A stretch of DNA of 64,000 nt, taken from positions 1-64,000 of the forward strand of contig NW_020825331.1 in NCBI RefSeq assembly GCF_003286085.1, in the 5' to 3' direction. The notes under the pieces were generated by a model, which saw only the letters and a list, made by a program, of their open reading frames with translations, was not told the origin of the DNA and did not search any database. This DNA comes from Drosophila persimilis. Taxonomy: Eukaryota > Arthropoda > Insecta > Diptera > Drosophilidae. Position numbers and translations under genes: made by a program. This document shows, in pieces, positions 46,901 to 58,126 of this stretch (the stretch's first letter is position 1; each line of letters opens with the position of its first letter).

Positions 46901-48993
46901 TATCCAAAGAGAATATATATAGATATGCAGAAAGTGTGAGCAAGAGACAGAGAGAGAGAGAGAGAGAGAGATGGTGGGTGGAAGGCGGCAAATAAGATAC
47001 CACTTGCGACTTTAATAAAACTTTTACCCCGGCCGCCTGGCCACTGGCATGGGAGGGTGGAGCACACACTTTTTTTTTTTGTTGTTTTGCAGTTCGTTAC
47101 CCGCACCTAAGTGGGCGTGTGGCCTGGTGGCTGGTTATCCTATCCCTATACCTGAACATCTCTTGCACTTTAGCGAAAACTTGCTCGTCGACCTCCCACT
47201 CCTACTCGCACTGCTCGTCCTTCAGCTTTCATTTTCTTATTGGCCTCTCGACTAGCCATGGCGAAGGCCGGCCGTCTTGGCTGGCTTCTTTAAAGCCATG
47301 AAACGCACTGTATCTATTAAGCATTCCTGAAAGACCAAATTAAATTCGCTTTTGTTTTAAATATTTGTTCAAGTTTCCCATTGCCTCGGATTCACTTAAT
47401 TTCCCCCTTTGTGATGAGCCTTAAAGGGGGCGGCGGCCGGTGAGGTGGAGAGGTGTCAGTGCTTGACGTCATGGGTTGTACTTGCAGCTGCTGACTTTTG
47501 ATACCCCCTAAACGTAGAGCACAAGGGTATGTTGTATATCGTATATTGTATTCGGGAAAAGGTATTCACAATTTAGGAGACTGTTTGTCTAACTTTATTT
47601 ATAAATATTTACTATGTATAGATTGTAGAGTATAGTACTACTCTATTGTAGCCCAAATCAAGTCTATACCGCGCTCGGTGCCTTATTTTTAGCTTCTCGT
47701 ATTGCTTTTTGAGCTTGTTTCCCTTTTTACCATTTTTTTGTGCCTTTGTTGTTGAGGCTTGGCAAAAAGCGAACCGGAGAGTGCCAATGTGGGTGTGGCG
47801 CACAGACACGGACACGGACACACTCATTCAAGCTAAGGTGAGATGGTGTCTGAGATTCTTACACCAAGGTTGCATCACGAGAGAGAACAAAAAAACACAA
47901 AAACACAAAATTGCATGCAAAATGAGTTCGCCTGTTGAGATTTAGTGATAGAGCACACACACACACACACACACGCACAGAGATGCTCAAGTGCTTGAGG
48001 TAAGAGCCTCCTCCTCTCTCCACCCACCTCGCTTACGCCTTAACTAAGCCTCATTTGAGTGGCCGCTTCCGAAAGCCATGTATAAGATTTTCCATTGCCT
48101 ACTTTTTGGGGCAGGAAAATCGTACATTCAATCCCATTTTTAGTCCTGACTAAATAATGTTGTAGAGAGCTTATATTTTCGATTTAGAATATTGGATATT
48201 GCACATTCGAATTTCATACATATTAGGTAAATATTCCTTCTGAAACGCCCTCTAATGGGTATACAAGTATATGCCTTTGTTTGCCTTGTAAACTTTTTCA
48301 ATATTTGCAGAATTGCAATCTTAATGATCGCATCAGGGCACCAGACAATGTTTTCTTTGCCCTGGTGTTTGCACACTCTGCAGGATATAAAAAATCAATT
48401 AGCTTTCGCTCGAATGCGCAACTTTTGCAGGCATTTTTATGGCTTTTCCCCCCAGCTTCTCCTGCAGCTTCGCTTTGCCAGGCAGGCTCCATTTTCATTT
48501 GCAATTATTACGCATAATTTGCCAGTGGGCCAGCACCGGAGGTCGCTAATGAAACAATTGTTGGTGGTTCCTGTTCTTGTTGCTGTGATGCTGATGCTGA
48601 TGGTGATGGTGATGCTGATGGTGAGTATGGTGGCTGTGAGTGGCTATTTTACGATTCGCACGAGTATGGTTAGCGAGACTTACCCAGTATGACCAGGCCA
48701 TTGCCGAGGAGTCCGGCGAAACCAATAATGCCAAAAAAGACGGGCACTATGGTGGATACGATGCGCTCCAAGGGCCAGCTATCCGGATCGTAGTCCATCG
48801 AATCATTCGCATGTTGGTCGGTTGTGAATGGATAATTACTGGAATTGTTGCCATAATTGTTGTTGCTGTTGATTGTGTTGTTTTCGTAGTTGTTCATGTT
48901 GTTCATATTGTTGCTCGTAGCCCCCTCACTGGCCAGAGGCCAACTGCTAATTAGGGCGGCCAACAATATGACCATGGCCAGGCTCTTGCCCAT
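25872..48993 (-). CDS. AstA-R1: Allatostatin-A receptor 1 (galanin-like GPCR)
   Basis: G-protein-coupled receptor for allatostatin-A (FGLa) peptides in the plasma membrane of neurons and endocrine cells. Eight exons, read from 48993 down: 48993-48684, 36723-36534, 36455-36360, 35735-35585, 29185-29067, 27229-27154, 26209-26054 and 25976-25872. All phases match, giving 400 residues (394 recalled in D. melanogaster). Features: signal-peptide-like start (1-24), Asn-rich N terminus with NNT, NSS and NDS glycosylation sites, TM1 with GN (97-98), TM2 NLAVSD, TM3 ending SFDRF (DRF at 177-179, in place of DRY), FAICWLP in TM6 (306-312), NPILY in TM7 (349-353), Cys pair MWCKF and GTACVF, and the conserved tail [13 protein letters not shown]. 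The ATG at 48993 starts a signal peptide; an in-frame ATG at 49023 would add ten residues. The gene is the largest in the window because introns 1 and 4 are 12.0 and 6.4 kb. Confidence 0.96.
26054..26209 (-). CDS. AstA-R1: AstA-R1 coding exon 7: extracellular loop 3, TM7 and helix 8
   Basis: Encodes [19 protein letters not shown]7 ([16 protein letters not shown]) and RKAFRK. Its acceptor, AAACAAAAG|GTC, is A-rich and has no pyrimidine tract close by, so it looks weak. Confidence 0.93.
26210..27153 (-). other. AstA-R1 intron 6
   Basis: 944 bp, AT-rich, with no open frame of interest. Contains a short GT run near 26310-26325. Confidence 0.85.
27154..27229 (-). CDS. AstA-R1: AstA-R1 coding exon 6: TM6
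   Basis: Encodes [20 protein letters not shown] then WLPIH, the TM6 with the conserved CWLP. Donor CAT|GTAAGTAC, acceptor CACTTGCAG. Confidence 0.95.
27762..28722. repeat. Modular tandem array in AstA-R1 intron 5
   Basis: About 960 bp made of three modules. Module P (CCTATTGTCGAATGATAA ... AATTTATTCGGAATTT, about 90 bp) starts at 27762, 28054, 28352 and 28527. Module Q (GGTGACCCCGATGGTGTCC ... TGTGATCACTGAGCAAAC ... AATTCATTTGACAACAA, about 80 bp) occurs six times, near 27853, 27969, 28145, 28267, 28443 and 28617. Module R (TTTTCCCAAAATAAACATC to TTTTCACAGAAG) occurs three times. The order is PQRQ, PQRQ, PQ, PQR. Copies are nearly identical, so the expansion is recent. It is not a CRISPR: there are no unique spacers. 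Confidence 0.9.
29067..29185 (-). CDS. AstA-R1: AstA-R1 coding exon 5: TM5 and loop 3
   Basis: Encodes [20 protein letters not shown] (TM5), then [16 protein letters not shown] of intracellular loop 3. Good acceptor CGTTGCAG and donor CACG|GTGAGT. Confidence 0.95.
31162..31210. repeat. (GGGGCT)n hexanucleotide tract
   Basis: About eight units of GGGGCT on the plus strand, ending in a G run. Being within an intron transcribed from the other strand, the transcript would carry AGCCCC repeats; the plus strand can form G-quadruplexes. Confidence 0.9.
34133..34147. repeat. 15-base G run
   Basis: Uninterrupted G15 inside AstA-R1 intron 4. Confidence 0.9.
35585..35735 (-). CDS. AstA-R1: AstA-R1 coding exon 4: TM4 and extracellular loop 2
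   Basis: Encodes [20 protein letters not shown] and the second loop with the disulfide Cys in [13 protein letters not shown], ending LVGFQ|GTAAGT. Confidence 0.95.
35736..36359 (-). other. AstA-R1 intron 3
   Basis: 624 bp without coding features. Confidence 0.85.
36360..36455 (-). CDS. AstA-R1: AstA-R1 coding exon 3: TM3 end and DRF motif
   Basis: Encodes [18 protein letters not shown] to the start of TM4 (ERNATL). It is separated from exon 2 by a 78-bp intron that contains three copies of GGGCTATAAG. Confidence 0.95.
36493..36523. repeat. GGGCTATAAG tandem repeat in AstA-R1 intron 2
   Basis: Three copies of a 10-bp unit fill much of the 78-bp intron, next to its donor end. Confidence 0.85.
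36534..36723 (-). CDS. AstA-R1: AstA-R1 coding exon 2: TM2 to start of TM3
   Basis: Encodes [12 protein letters not shown] through TM2 ([16 protein letters not shown]) to VVTCHC, including the first disulfide Cys in MWCKF. Flanked by CTTTCAG and CAG|GTATGG. Confidence 0.95.
38976..39016. repeat. (CACACC)n / CA tract
   Basis: Hexamer tract grading into a CA dinucleotide run, in intron 1 of AstA-R1. Confidence 0.85.
43146..43215. repeat. 15-bp minisatellite GCAGAGCAGCGAAGA
   Basis: Four exact tandem copies and a partial fifth, in AstA-R1 intron 1. All copies are identical, so the array is young. Confidence 0.9.
44846..44912. repeat. CATCGC and GGCTGT hexamer tracts
   Basis: Two adjacent hexamer repeats in intron 1. 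The open frames that run through them encode only low-complexity dipeptides. Confidence 0.8.
48684..48993 (-). CDS. AstA-R1: AstA-R1 coding exon 1: signal peptide, N terminus, TM1
   Basis: Residues 1-103 plus the first base of codon 104. Ends CTGG|GTAAGTC. The Asn-rich ectodomain (residues 26-65) is the most diverged part. The 5' UTR probably continues upstream. Confidence 0.9.
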
Positions 48994-49026
48994 ATTTAAC
49001 GCCTCTTTTACTATATCTATCACGAG

Positions 49027-49050
49027 TATATATATATATATATATATATA
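49027..49050. repeat. (TA)12 tract in the AstA-R1 leader
   Basis: Perfect TA repeat 33 bp upstream of the chosen start codon. If the leader is continuous with exon 1, it is transcribed and could form a hairpin close to the start. Confidence 0.85.
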
Positions 49051-49297
49051 ATATCTCCTAGACTCTTTCTCAATCGAGAAAGTTGTGTGCTGCTTTTTGT
49101 AGTGATTTTTAATTGGTTTTCTCTACTGTCTGTTTGTTTCGTTCAACATTGGAATTGTGTTTTTTCCGGGAACATATATTTCATCTTGTTTTTGTTTCAT
49201 TTTACAGTTGTAGTGCGCCCACAGCCACGCCTACCTCGTGACTGGAGCGTTTGCTGGTGGCGGCGGCACCCACAGCACCGGGATGTATGTATGTCCT

Positions 49298-49298
49298 C
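49298..49298 (-). other. Candidate splice acceptor of an AstA-R1 5' UTR exon
   Basis: On the minus strand TGTATCTTTCAG|GAGGAC is a good acceptor about 305 bp before the start codon. The exon could run from here into coding exon 1, or end at the donor-like GAG|GTAGGC about 65 bp later. This would mean a further 5' exon and promoter lie upstream. Confidence 0.4.
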
Positions 49299-49299
49299 C

Positions 49300-52200
49300 T
49301 GAAAGATACAAAATGAGAGTCGTATAATAAATACGTATATATCGGACACGGATATCTGCATAAAGCTCTATCTATCTCTAGCTGCGGGCCACCAGTCAGT
49401 TAATGGATGGACAGTCAAGGTCGCCAACTAAATGAAAGTAAAGTGTGGCCTACCATGGGACAAAAAATGGTAAAAAGCCCGCAGTTTTTATGTCGCTGAT
49501 TCGCTAATTGAGTGACGAATGGACAATGAATGAATTCAATTGGCAAATCGATGGGTTTTTTTGTAGAACAAAAAGTGTAAAGTCGGTAGCAAGTGCTTCT
49601 TGTATATACATATAACGATAGATCGATTGGGAACAAGTCTCACCATTAATTCATTAAGCAGACAATGGAAAAAAGAGTGTTTGCTCTGCCTCACTTTCAT
49701 ACCACTGTTCACTGTTTCATACCATCTGCATAGTCATGTACAAAATATGCAAAAAATAATTTAATTCCATTATACGAATGGGCTGGCAAATTCGGGAAAT
49801 AATCGGCACAGGGAGAGAATGGAACTTGGGGTTTCATCATCACATTTGCATACTTTAATAAATAAAATTTATGTCGAAATCAGGCTCAGTGCGCCAAAAA
49901 AAGAACACACACAGATATAGACATTACGCCACGTGCTCGTGCTGTGCCTCAATTAGCCACATCCGATACATATTGTACGAGTTGTATCCACCTCATGCTA
50001 TCCTCCTCCCATTTCTCCCATCTTTCTCGAACTGCTGCAGGGCCTGCTGTGAACCGGATCGGACGGACAGTCGGACTAATCGAGGAGACATATGTATGTG
50101 CTGTCATGTCGTGTCCGAAATGGCACGCTCCAAGGGCCGACAGTTGGCTTAAGCTGTCAATTAACATATTATTAGGCGAGTAGCACACAAACAAAAAAAA
50201 AGGAAGGAATATATTTGGGGCTGATGGAGAACGCAATGATTCGATGGAGATTCCATGACAAACGATGACGACACGAAAGAAGACCGCACAAAGACTTGGG
50301 ACGAATCTCTAGAACTGTTTTCATACAATTTCCCTGAAAAACACACAAAGGGAAGTTCGAAAACCAAAAAGATAGTATGTAAAAAATGAGTACATTTCTG
50401 GGCCCTACAAATGGCATAAATATGAAAGCACAATGAAAACAGACGATAGACGATTCAGCACAGACGAAATTGGCATTTGCAGCACAGAATTGAAGGCGTG
50501 ATTCGGCCCCGTCTGTATGCATAACAATTGGCAGCTCGCACCACACCACAGACAGGACAGACAGCCAGGACAGACAGACAGACAGACAGACAGACAGGAC
50601 AGACAGCCAGGACAGACAGCCAGGACAGACAGATAGACAGACACACATAAATTATGCAGATGATATCTGAGCCGAGGCTCGAATTTGTATCATTTCTGTT
50701 TGCGCTCTAACAAATTGGCGTTTTCTGGCCGGGTGACAAGCTGAATTATTTCTTTATGGGACTTTTAATTAAATCAGGCCGCAGCAATTATTTCGCAATG
50801 TTTTCCCGCCACTGTTTGATGCTGTTCATTCATAATATATGTATTTATTTGCTTAACGCTAGCTCAAGTTAGAATTATGGAGTAGTGAACGCGATTTAAT
50901 GGTTAAGTCTTTTGAGTCAAGCCCCGGTATGGCATGGAGCAGAGGGAGTGAGTGAGGATTTATGTTGAGCATTTTAAGCTGTTTTGATTTACGGCTTCTC
51001 GGGCCAAATTCGCTCTGCGGCAAACTGTTTATGGATTAAGAGGCGAATAAAAGAGCTCCGTTTTGAGCGCCAGAAGAGCGTCCTCCGTCCATCCGCAATG
51101 CTCGTTTCAGTGGCTCTTCCTGTGGCTATGGCTGTGGCTGTGGCTCTCTGTCTGTGCGGCAGTATCACGAGGGAAAACGGCCATGAAATTGAATTTGTTA
51201 GTTTCACAGCTCGACGAAAGGCCGAAGTAAAAAGTGTCCGTTGTGCTTCACAACAATGTCGGCTAGGAAGAGGCAACCAGGCCCTTTTTAGGAGCAATCA
51301 AAAAAGAAAAACGATTATCTGATTCGTAGATAAAAAGTGTGGAAAGTTCCAGATATATTTGACAAACGGATTCCACTCTACAAGTGTATTCAAGACCACT
51401 GAAAATGGAATGATTAATAACAAAGGAACCTCATTAAACATTTCATCGAAAGCCTTTAAAGGCTTTATTCGAAAGTTTCGAAATTGTTTCCTAATCGATT
51501 CAAGACCATTACAAGTCTATAACTGATTTATGATCTGTATCTCGTCTGCTTCCAGCGACAAGCCCACCGTCAATTAGTCGTCCAGTTTTTATCCGATGTC
51601 CAATACCCGATGCAGACTTTGAGTCCAGATGGAAATGCACAGCTAATCCGATTCGAGGCACAACCGAATTGGGATGGATATCGCGCTGGTTATTGGTGAT
51701 TGGTGTTTGGTGAGTTGACAGAAAATCCACTCAATGCCCATCACTTCGAATGGGTATGCATCCTTCAATTATGGGCTTCGAGTCTAGTCATGACAGCTTA
51801 AGCTTTGCAGCGGCAGTTGCTGTTGTGCGGCAGAAAACCCCATCATTCACTGCACTTCAATGCCACTCCACGCCACTCCGTGGGGCGCACACACTAACCC
51901 AATCAGACAGTCAATCAGTCAGTCAGATGGCGTGATTACGTATACGCAGCATGGTGCGGCCGAAAAGAGCTTCGTCCCGACACTCCTCTGTGCAACTCCT
52001 CTGCTCTTTGCCACAACGAGATGCAGCACATGCAACACAATGGCCAGAGTACCACAAATGAAAATTCCCTCTAGGCATCAGAATTTCTCGCTCGCATTTC
52101 CTAAGGCAATTCCACTCAGAGCATCTCCCTCCGCCCATCCACCCATCCACCCATCCACCCCTCAATCAATCAATTGTGGGCCATGACAACCCTATTGTTG

Positions 52201-55200
52201 CCATCGGTGAGCTGATTATTTCATTTACTTCAATTAGAAGTGGGCTTGCTTTTAGCGCGCAGGAGTCTGGGGGTGCCCATGCCCATGCCCGTGCTCGACT
52301 TTGCCGCTTATGTGGCTTTTATGAGAACGCTGCCGTTCAATCTAATTGCGTTTTTATGGCCTGAGTGCGAATCATAAAAGCAGCAGAGCAGAAGCACAGC
52401 CCAGACCATGCGGCACACCAAGATGAACTGATGCCAGTCCCAAGGCTGTTACCGGCAACCGGCAACAGGCAACAGGCAAAAGGCAACAAGCAGCAGAAAG
52501 AGCCAAAGGCAACATAGCAACTGAAACAACAGCAAAAACAACAAATTCCATCATAAAATTAGATGCCTAGCCGAAGCCGAAGCCGCCAATAAACAGGCAA
52601 CATCTGTTCTAAATTAAATATTAATAATTAATTAACTCAAAAGAAAAAAAACAAAAAACAGAAGAGCAAAACGGTAGCAGCCAGCAGAAGCGAAGCGAAA
52701 CGAAACGAAACGAAATATTGAAAAATAAATAACAAACAGCAAAACGAAACGAAACCAGAAGGAAAATGTGGCCGCCAGGGTCGTAGCACTAGATACCCTT
52801 AAAGATCGATTATTGCCATGGCAGATTATCGTTCTCTGATCGATCAGATGTATGGGTATAGTTGCTTGTTCAGAGAAGTGTCTGTGCAGCCATAGAATTG
52901 CTTTTGTTCTCTATGTTCCCATGTGCTTTGCGAAATCGTTTTACCCTCTGTTGTCAGGGTACAACCGGAACAAGAGCCAGCATGTCTTTAAAGTTGCTGT
53001 CGCTGGCGTACGCGGCGTATGAGCAACGCACAAAACTTTTCCCTGCTCTATGGAGGATGTACATATGTGTATGTGTATGTGTGTGTGTGTGTGTGTGCGT
53101 GTGTGCGTGGGTGATTGTGGGAGTACGAGTGAGTATTTGCTGATGGCAAATGTGGTTAGTCCATTTGAGAGTGGAATGCTAACTGGATGCAATAGAGAAC
53201 ATGCATGAAACCCTTTGATTATAGCATGGGAATATTCCCAGCGGAATATCGACTGAAACGGTTGGATGGGAAACAAGTTTGTGGAACACAGCGCACGAAT
53301 GTAACACAATGAGCATGAATCTTGTAAAATTCCCATTACACTACACTGGAAAAAGGGAAATGAATTATAATTTTTATAAATGCTGCGAGCGTGCGCTGCC
53401 TTCAAATTGTGAGAGTAATTGTCCAATTAGTTGCTCAAGAATCAATGCCATAAATCGATTATTTCTCGCTGATCAACTGAGCAACCAGAAGCCAGTGATT
53501 GTACAGGGAAGTCTCCCCATTCGAGTGCATGTAGACGAAACATTCCGCATCTGTCCTCCTCCCACAGCCATAAGAGCGAATGCAGCGCAAAGCAACGCCT
53601 TCTGCCTTTGTACAAAATGAATATGCCATTGAAATATTTGCATAGCTGGCAGAGGCAAACAGGCAAACCAGGAAAGCGCACACAAAGGACACCACAGCGG
53701 TGTAGGTGGATGGGCCATCATGGCGGATGCTTAATATTGATATTATGGGTCGTATTTAATTGGAAGCGGAACCCATCCATCCATCCGTCCCACACAAACT
53801 GCACATTTGAATGACGCTTTATTTTCCATTTGCCAGTCGACTGTCCACAGGGTCCTTCAAACAAATTGCCTCCGAAATGGACAACTCAACGCAAAAAGCC
53901 ACAAAAATGTAATTACAAATTAAAGTCCGGGCCATTGATAGGTGAAATGAGAGAGTGTCATAGGTAAATTCATTAATATGTGAATAAATTCTATAAAATC
54001 ACATGAACAATCACAATTCTGGTTGAAAATATTTACATTTCCTCATTTATAAATCAAATTTTGTTTGGGTTTCCCTCATTTATTGATTGATTGGCTGAAC
54101 CAGTCGAATTATCTGGATCTGCTGTCGACAGTTGATGGCCCAAACCATCCTAAATGAAAAGTTCCACCTTTTTTTTTAGCAATTAGCAATTACAAATCTG
54201 AAATACATCGTTCTTTGTTTGATGGAGGGAGTACATATTTTTTCTGCCAATTAATCGCCTGAAAGGTGGGCCAGCTCTCCAAATTTCAAGGCCATTTTAA
54301 AATCAGCAAAAGATGGAAAATGGAAAACCTAAATCAAAACCCAATCAACCGACGAAGGAAACCAGCAACCGACGGGCTGACTGGCTGACGACCGTCGAGA
54401 GTCGACCGTTTGGCAATTTGTTGCCATAACCAAAGCGGATTAAGTTTTTTAATTAATTCTCTCTAGTCGAGCAGGAACAGTGTCGGGTGCAAGGTCTCGG
54501 CTTGGTTTTGTGGCAGGAACAGTGGCGGCACAGAGCGCCGGGGAGGTGCGGCAGCAGTAGTCGCCTTTAAAGTCAATTAGTTTCATAAATCCGCGTTGAC
54601 ACATATTTGATTAAAAAGTTGTGCCCCACCACCGCCCAAAATCCCAGATCCAGACCCAGATGGCGCAAGACAGTAAGGATATGTTTACGAAATTTGCTTT
54701 TAATTACAGTTAGCCGAAAGTTTTTGCCTTTTTTGAAAATTAATTCACTGATAAACTACAATTTTTTGGGATAGAGAAAGATCTTGTGAGAGTTTTAGCA
54801 AAAAGAATTTGAAGGCATTTTTAAAAGTTTTATTTGGGTTCTCCATTGAACGATTATTCCATTTGTTTAAGCCACAAATAGAGAATTTTTGCAAATTATT
54901 GTCATTATTTGAAGCTGCCACAAATCTCTTTTCCTCTCTCATGCTCGTGCTCGCTGGGATTGAGGATAGTTTAAGTATTCGTTTTGGGTTTTCTCTGTTT
55001 CTGCGCTCCCCCTCCATTTTGAAATGTTTTGAAAAGTTTGAAGCGATTTTATTGATTTTAGCCAGTTACTGAACGTCGAGGGTCCTGGGGAGGTCCGAGG
55101 ACCCAACATGTCTAATGATCGCTGCCAGAAATGGCTAAACTTTAAGCTCGAGGCCCCCTCGCACTCTGCTTTGTTGTGTGATTTTCCCTTCCAGTGAAAA

Positions 55201-58000
55201 CGGGCAAAAGTTCGTATTTGTATTTGTTTTGCTGTTCTGCTCCCGTTCTGCCCGTTTTGTGGCAAACACTTTACACAAGTAATTTCCTAATTGGTTAAAG
55301 CGCAGCACAAACCCCAACTAACCAAAGCTCATCCTCCACAGTCCATCGAGCCAGTCCATCATAATGGCAGCCATATGAGCTAACAGCCAAGAGCCAACAG
55401 CCAAGAGCCAAGAGCCACCATGGGCGATAGCCCCCATTAAAGTGTACAAATTTGCAAAGCACTTTGCCTAATTGTTATGATAAAGAGTCGTTGAAGCTGT
55501 AAACTTGGTGTCCATCTATCGCCGGGTCTCTCCGGGGCACGAGTAAAAGTGACAGATATTTGTTAGAATATGACGTCTGTTCGGAGTGTTCGCCATAAAC
55601 GACACGTCAGCAATTAAGGATCAACTTGATGACTTGATGTTTATGATGGAGCATAACTTGGGGGCGGCTTGGTTAGGCAGGACACTGAGAAGAGGTAAAG
55701 TTTTTGGGTAAAAATCAAAGATACAAGCACATTTACATGTTTTCTTAGAAGAAAACACGGCTTTAGTGGAGGAAAAGAAGTGGCGTCAAGGATTAGAAGT
55801 AATATAGAATAAGCAATGTAAAACACCCATTGTAGGCACTGAGAACGCCTTGGCCATTGCCCAGCCACAATCAATCCACACTGTGGCTCTGTCTAGCTCT
55901 GTTCAATCAGCAGAAGTTGAAACTGTGGCGCAGACGGGCTGTTGCCATTCGGTTGTTGCTTGTATCAGCCAAGTTAAGCACTTGATGTTGTCCAAAAAGT
56001 TGGCCACGATGGGTACGTGTCCCCGTGTCCCCAACGGCCAAGCCGAGGACTCGAGGAAAAGTCACTTTCACTGGCCAACACCACCCGAAAAGTTGTTTTT
56101 CGCAAAAGGATCGTGATCGGGGGAATGGGTGAACGGGGGAGCAGTAGCTGGCGGCGCGGACAGAAATCAAAGTTTCTGTTAGAGTTGCCCTCATTCTGGT
56201 GGATGGTGGATGGTCTCGTGGCTGGCTATCGTGTGTGCTCAGTCGTGCGTGTGTGGAAGGATGAATGGTTATGGAAGAGCTCCCGGGCGCTGCGGGTGGA
56301 GACTTGATTTTCAGAGATTTTTCGTTCTTGCACTTATGGCTTGGTCAGCCAAAGGCGGGCGGGCAATCTTCTCCCTGCCCTTTTCATTGGGCTTATTCGT
56401 ATTGAGTGGCGGAGGGGCCATAACGAGAGCTTGCAGCCTGGGCTGCATTTCAATTGGATGCATTTCGGTTAAACGAACGCCCCGAACGCCAAGATGCTGC
56501 CAATTCGATGGAGTTTTTAAGTTGAAAAATGCTTTATTGTTGAATATTTTCAGCTTTATTTCGAGTGGCACTTAGCTTGAGGGAAAATTTAATCAAACAC
56601 ACATATTTGTGGCCGTATGTTTAATATTCTATACGGGCGATATTTTGTGTGAATTATCATTGAATTATGAATGAAATTTCCAAAATCAAGCCCCGCTTTG
56701 GCATTGTTTGGATGTGTCGCGGCGATAGTTTCAAATCAAATTCGTTTAAAACCAATGTTTATCCAAAAATATTTACCCACATTTTATGTGTACAAACTAC
56801 TAGTAGGTGCTTCTACCCTGGGTATGGGTACTCGTACGAGTTTGTGTGCTTGCCATTTACCGAATCAATTTTTAGCTCTTTCGCTGACTGGACTGGTTCG
56901 TATTAGGCAAGGCCTTACTCCACTGTGCAATGGGGCACTCCTCGTACGAGTATCTGCATCGGTCAATAAAAGTGTGGGGCTTTCGTGGCCTGTTTTAATG
57001 CATTTCAAAGTGCAATCGAAAGCTTGTTTGATTTTGTATGCTGACTGCTCTGGCTGCCGCCTGTTCAACAACTGCGTCATCGCCATCTCAATTCTCCCAT
57101 GGAGTGTCCTGTCTAGCTGTCTGTCTCCTTGCTTTTTTTTTTTCTTCTGCCGTCTGGCATTTGCCAGGCATGTCCTGCATGGCATCCCATGCAGCTTAGG
57201 TTTTGGCTTGCATTTTAATTTGGCTTTCTCTCTATTTCTCCCTGCTTCTCTTGCTCCTCTGCATTGCTTCAGGCCAAACAATGGACCACGAAAAGCAAAG
57301 ATCAGAGCGACCAAAAAACAGGGAAAAAAGGCGAGAGAGAAGGCGAGGCGACGGCAAAGTCGAAATGTGTGTCCAAAAGGCGAAAACGTGCAAAGAGTTT
57401 TGATTATAAAATTCCATCACAGCACAGATTGCTCAAGGCCCAATGAATTCTCTAATCTTTCCCCCCAGAGTATTCATTCTCCTGAGGGGCAGGTGAAGGC
57501 ACCAGCGGTCCGAATGATTTAAACATTTTTCACAATTTTGTGAGTAATTTCCAAGAAAAATATATACAGCTTATTTTCCAGTTAGAGCTGGGCAAATGCC
57601 CATACCATAGCAGGCAAAAATTCTAAGAAATTAAGAAATCTAAGAAATGTAGATTGAAATTGTCCATCAATTATTTTCCTTAATTTTATAGACTATAGAA
57701 GTAGAGCCTCGAGCCTTGCTGTGGCTCACAGTTTTGTGTAGATGTGTTTTAGACCCAATAAAGTATATATATTCCTGATCGGCTTCAACATCAGCAGCGT
57801 CCGGTCTATCTGTCTGCTCATCCGTCTTGATGAGCGCCTAGATCTCAGAATATGAAACGTGTCTGCTGTCATCGACGTAATTATTCGATTATCGACGTCT
57901 CCTGCACTCAATTCGATTCGATTCGAATCCATAGTCCATTCCATTTTATTTTTTTGCCATCTGTCAGCCAAACTGTGAAAAACAAAAAAACGCCAAAACA
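49300..58000. other. Upstream of AstA-R1; no gene seen
   Basis: Mixed AT-rich sequence with simple repeats: ACAG/GGACAG tandem (50548-50645), CCATCCAC (52133-52162), CAACAGG-like (52455-52500), CGAAA (52688-52760), a GT run (53066-53110) and GAGCCAACAGCCAA (55383-55420). Possible distal promoter or intron DNA of AstA-R1. Open frames are short and lack domains. Confidence 0.5.
50548..50645. repeat. ACAG/GGACAGACAGCC tandem repeat
   Basis: Tetranucleotide ACAG run mixed with a longer GGACAGACAGCC unit, several copies each. On the minus strand it translates to Cys/Leu/Ser-rich open frames that are artefacts. Confidence 0.85.
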
Positions 58001-58112
58001 AAATGAAATCCAAACCAAAGAAAAAACACACACACAAAATTGAGAATCAGCAGAAGTTCGCCCACATCGATGTTGGACCGTCCCGACCATCGGCTATTGA
58101 CTTTGAGTTAAA

Positions 58113-58126
58113 CGCTAGATGGCGCT
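58113..58126. promoter_or_regulatory. CTCF-like site (AGATGGCGC)
   Basis: GCTAGATGGCGCTC matches the core of the Drosophila CTCF motif (AGRTGGCGC). It lies about 40 bp from an ATCGAT. A second AGATGGCGCC occurs near 9703-9712. These are short motifs, so chance matches are possible. Confidence 0.35.

Larger units (their letters stand above)
36724..48683 (-). other. AstA-R1 intron 1
   Basis: 12.0 kb. I find no nested gene with domain or splice support. It contains many simple repeats: CACACC hexamers (38976-39016), GCA repeats (39078-39125), CA runs (40440-40468, 46323-46363), a 15-bp GA/GC-rich tandem (43146-43215), CATCGC and GGCTGT hexamers (44846-44912), TC runs (42747-42770, 45618-45652) and GA runs (46948-46970). 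A near-perfect hairpin lies at 37703-37736. Large first introns of neuronal receptor genes in flies usually hold enhancers, but none can be identified by eye. Confidence 0.7.
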
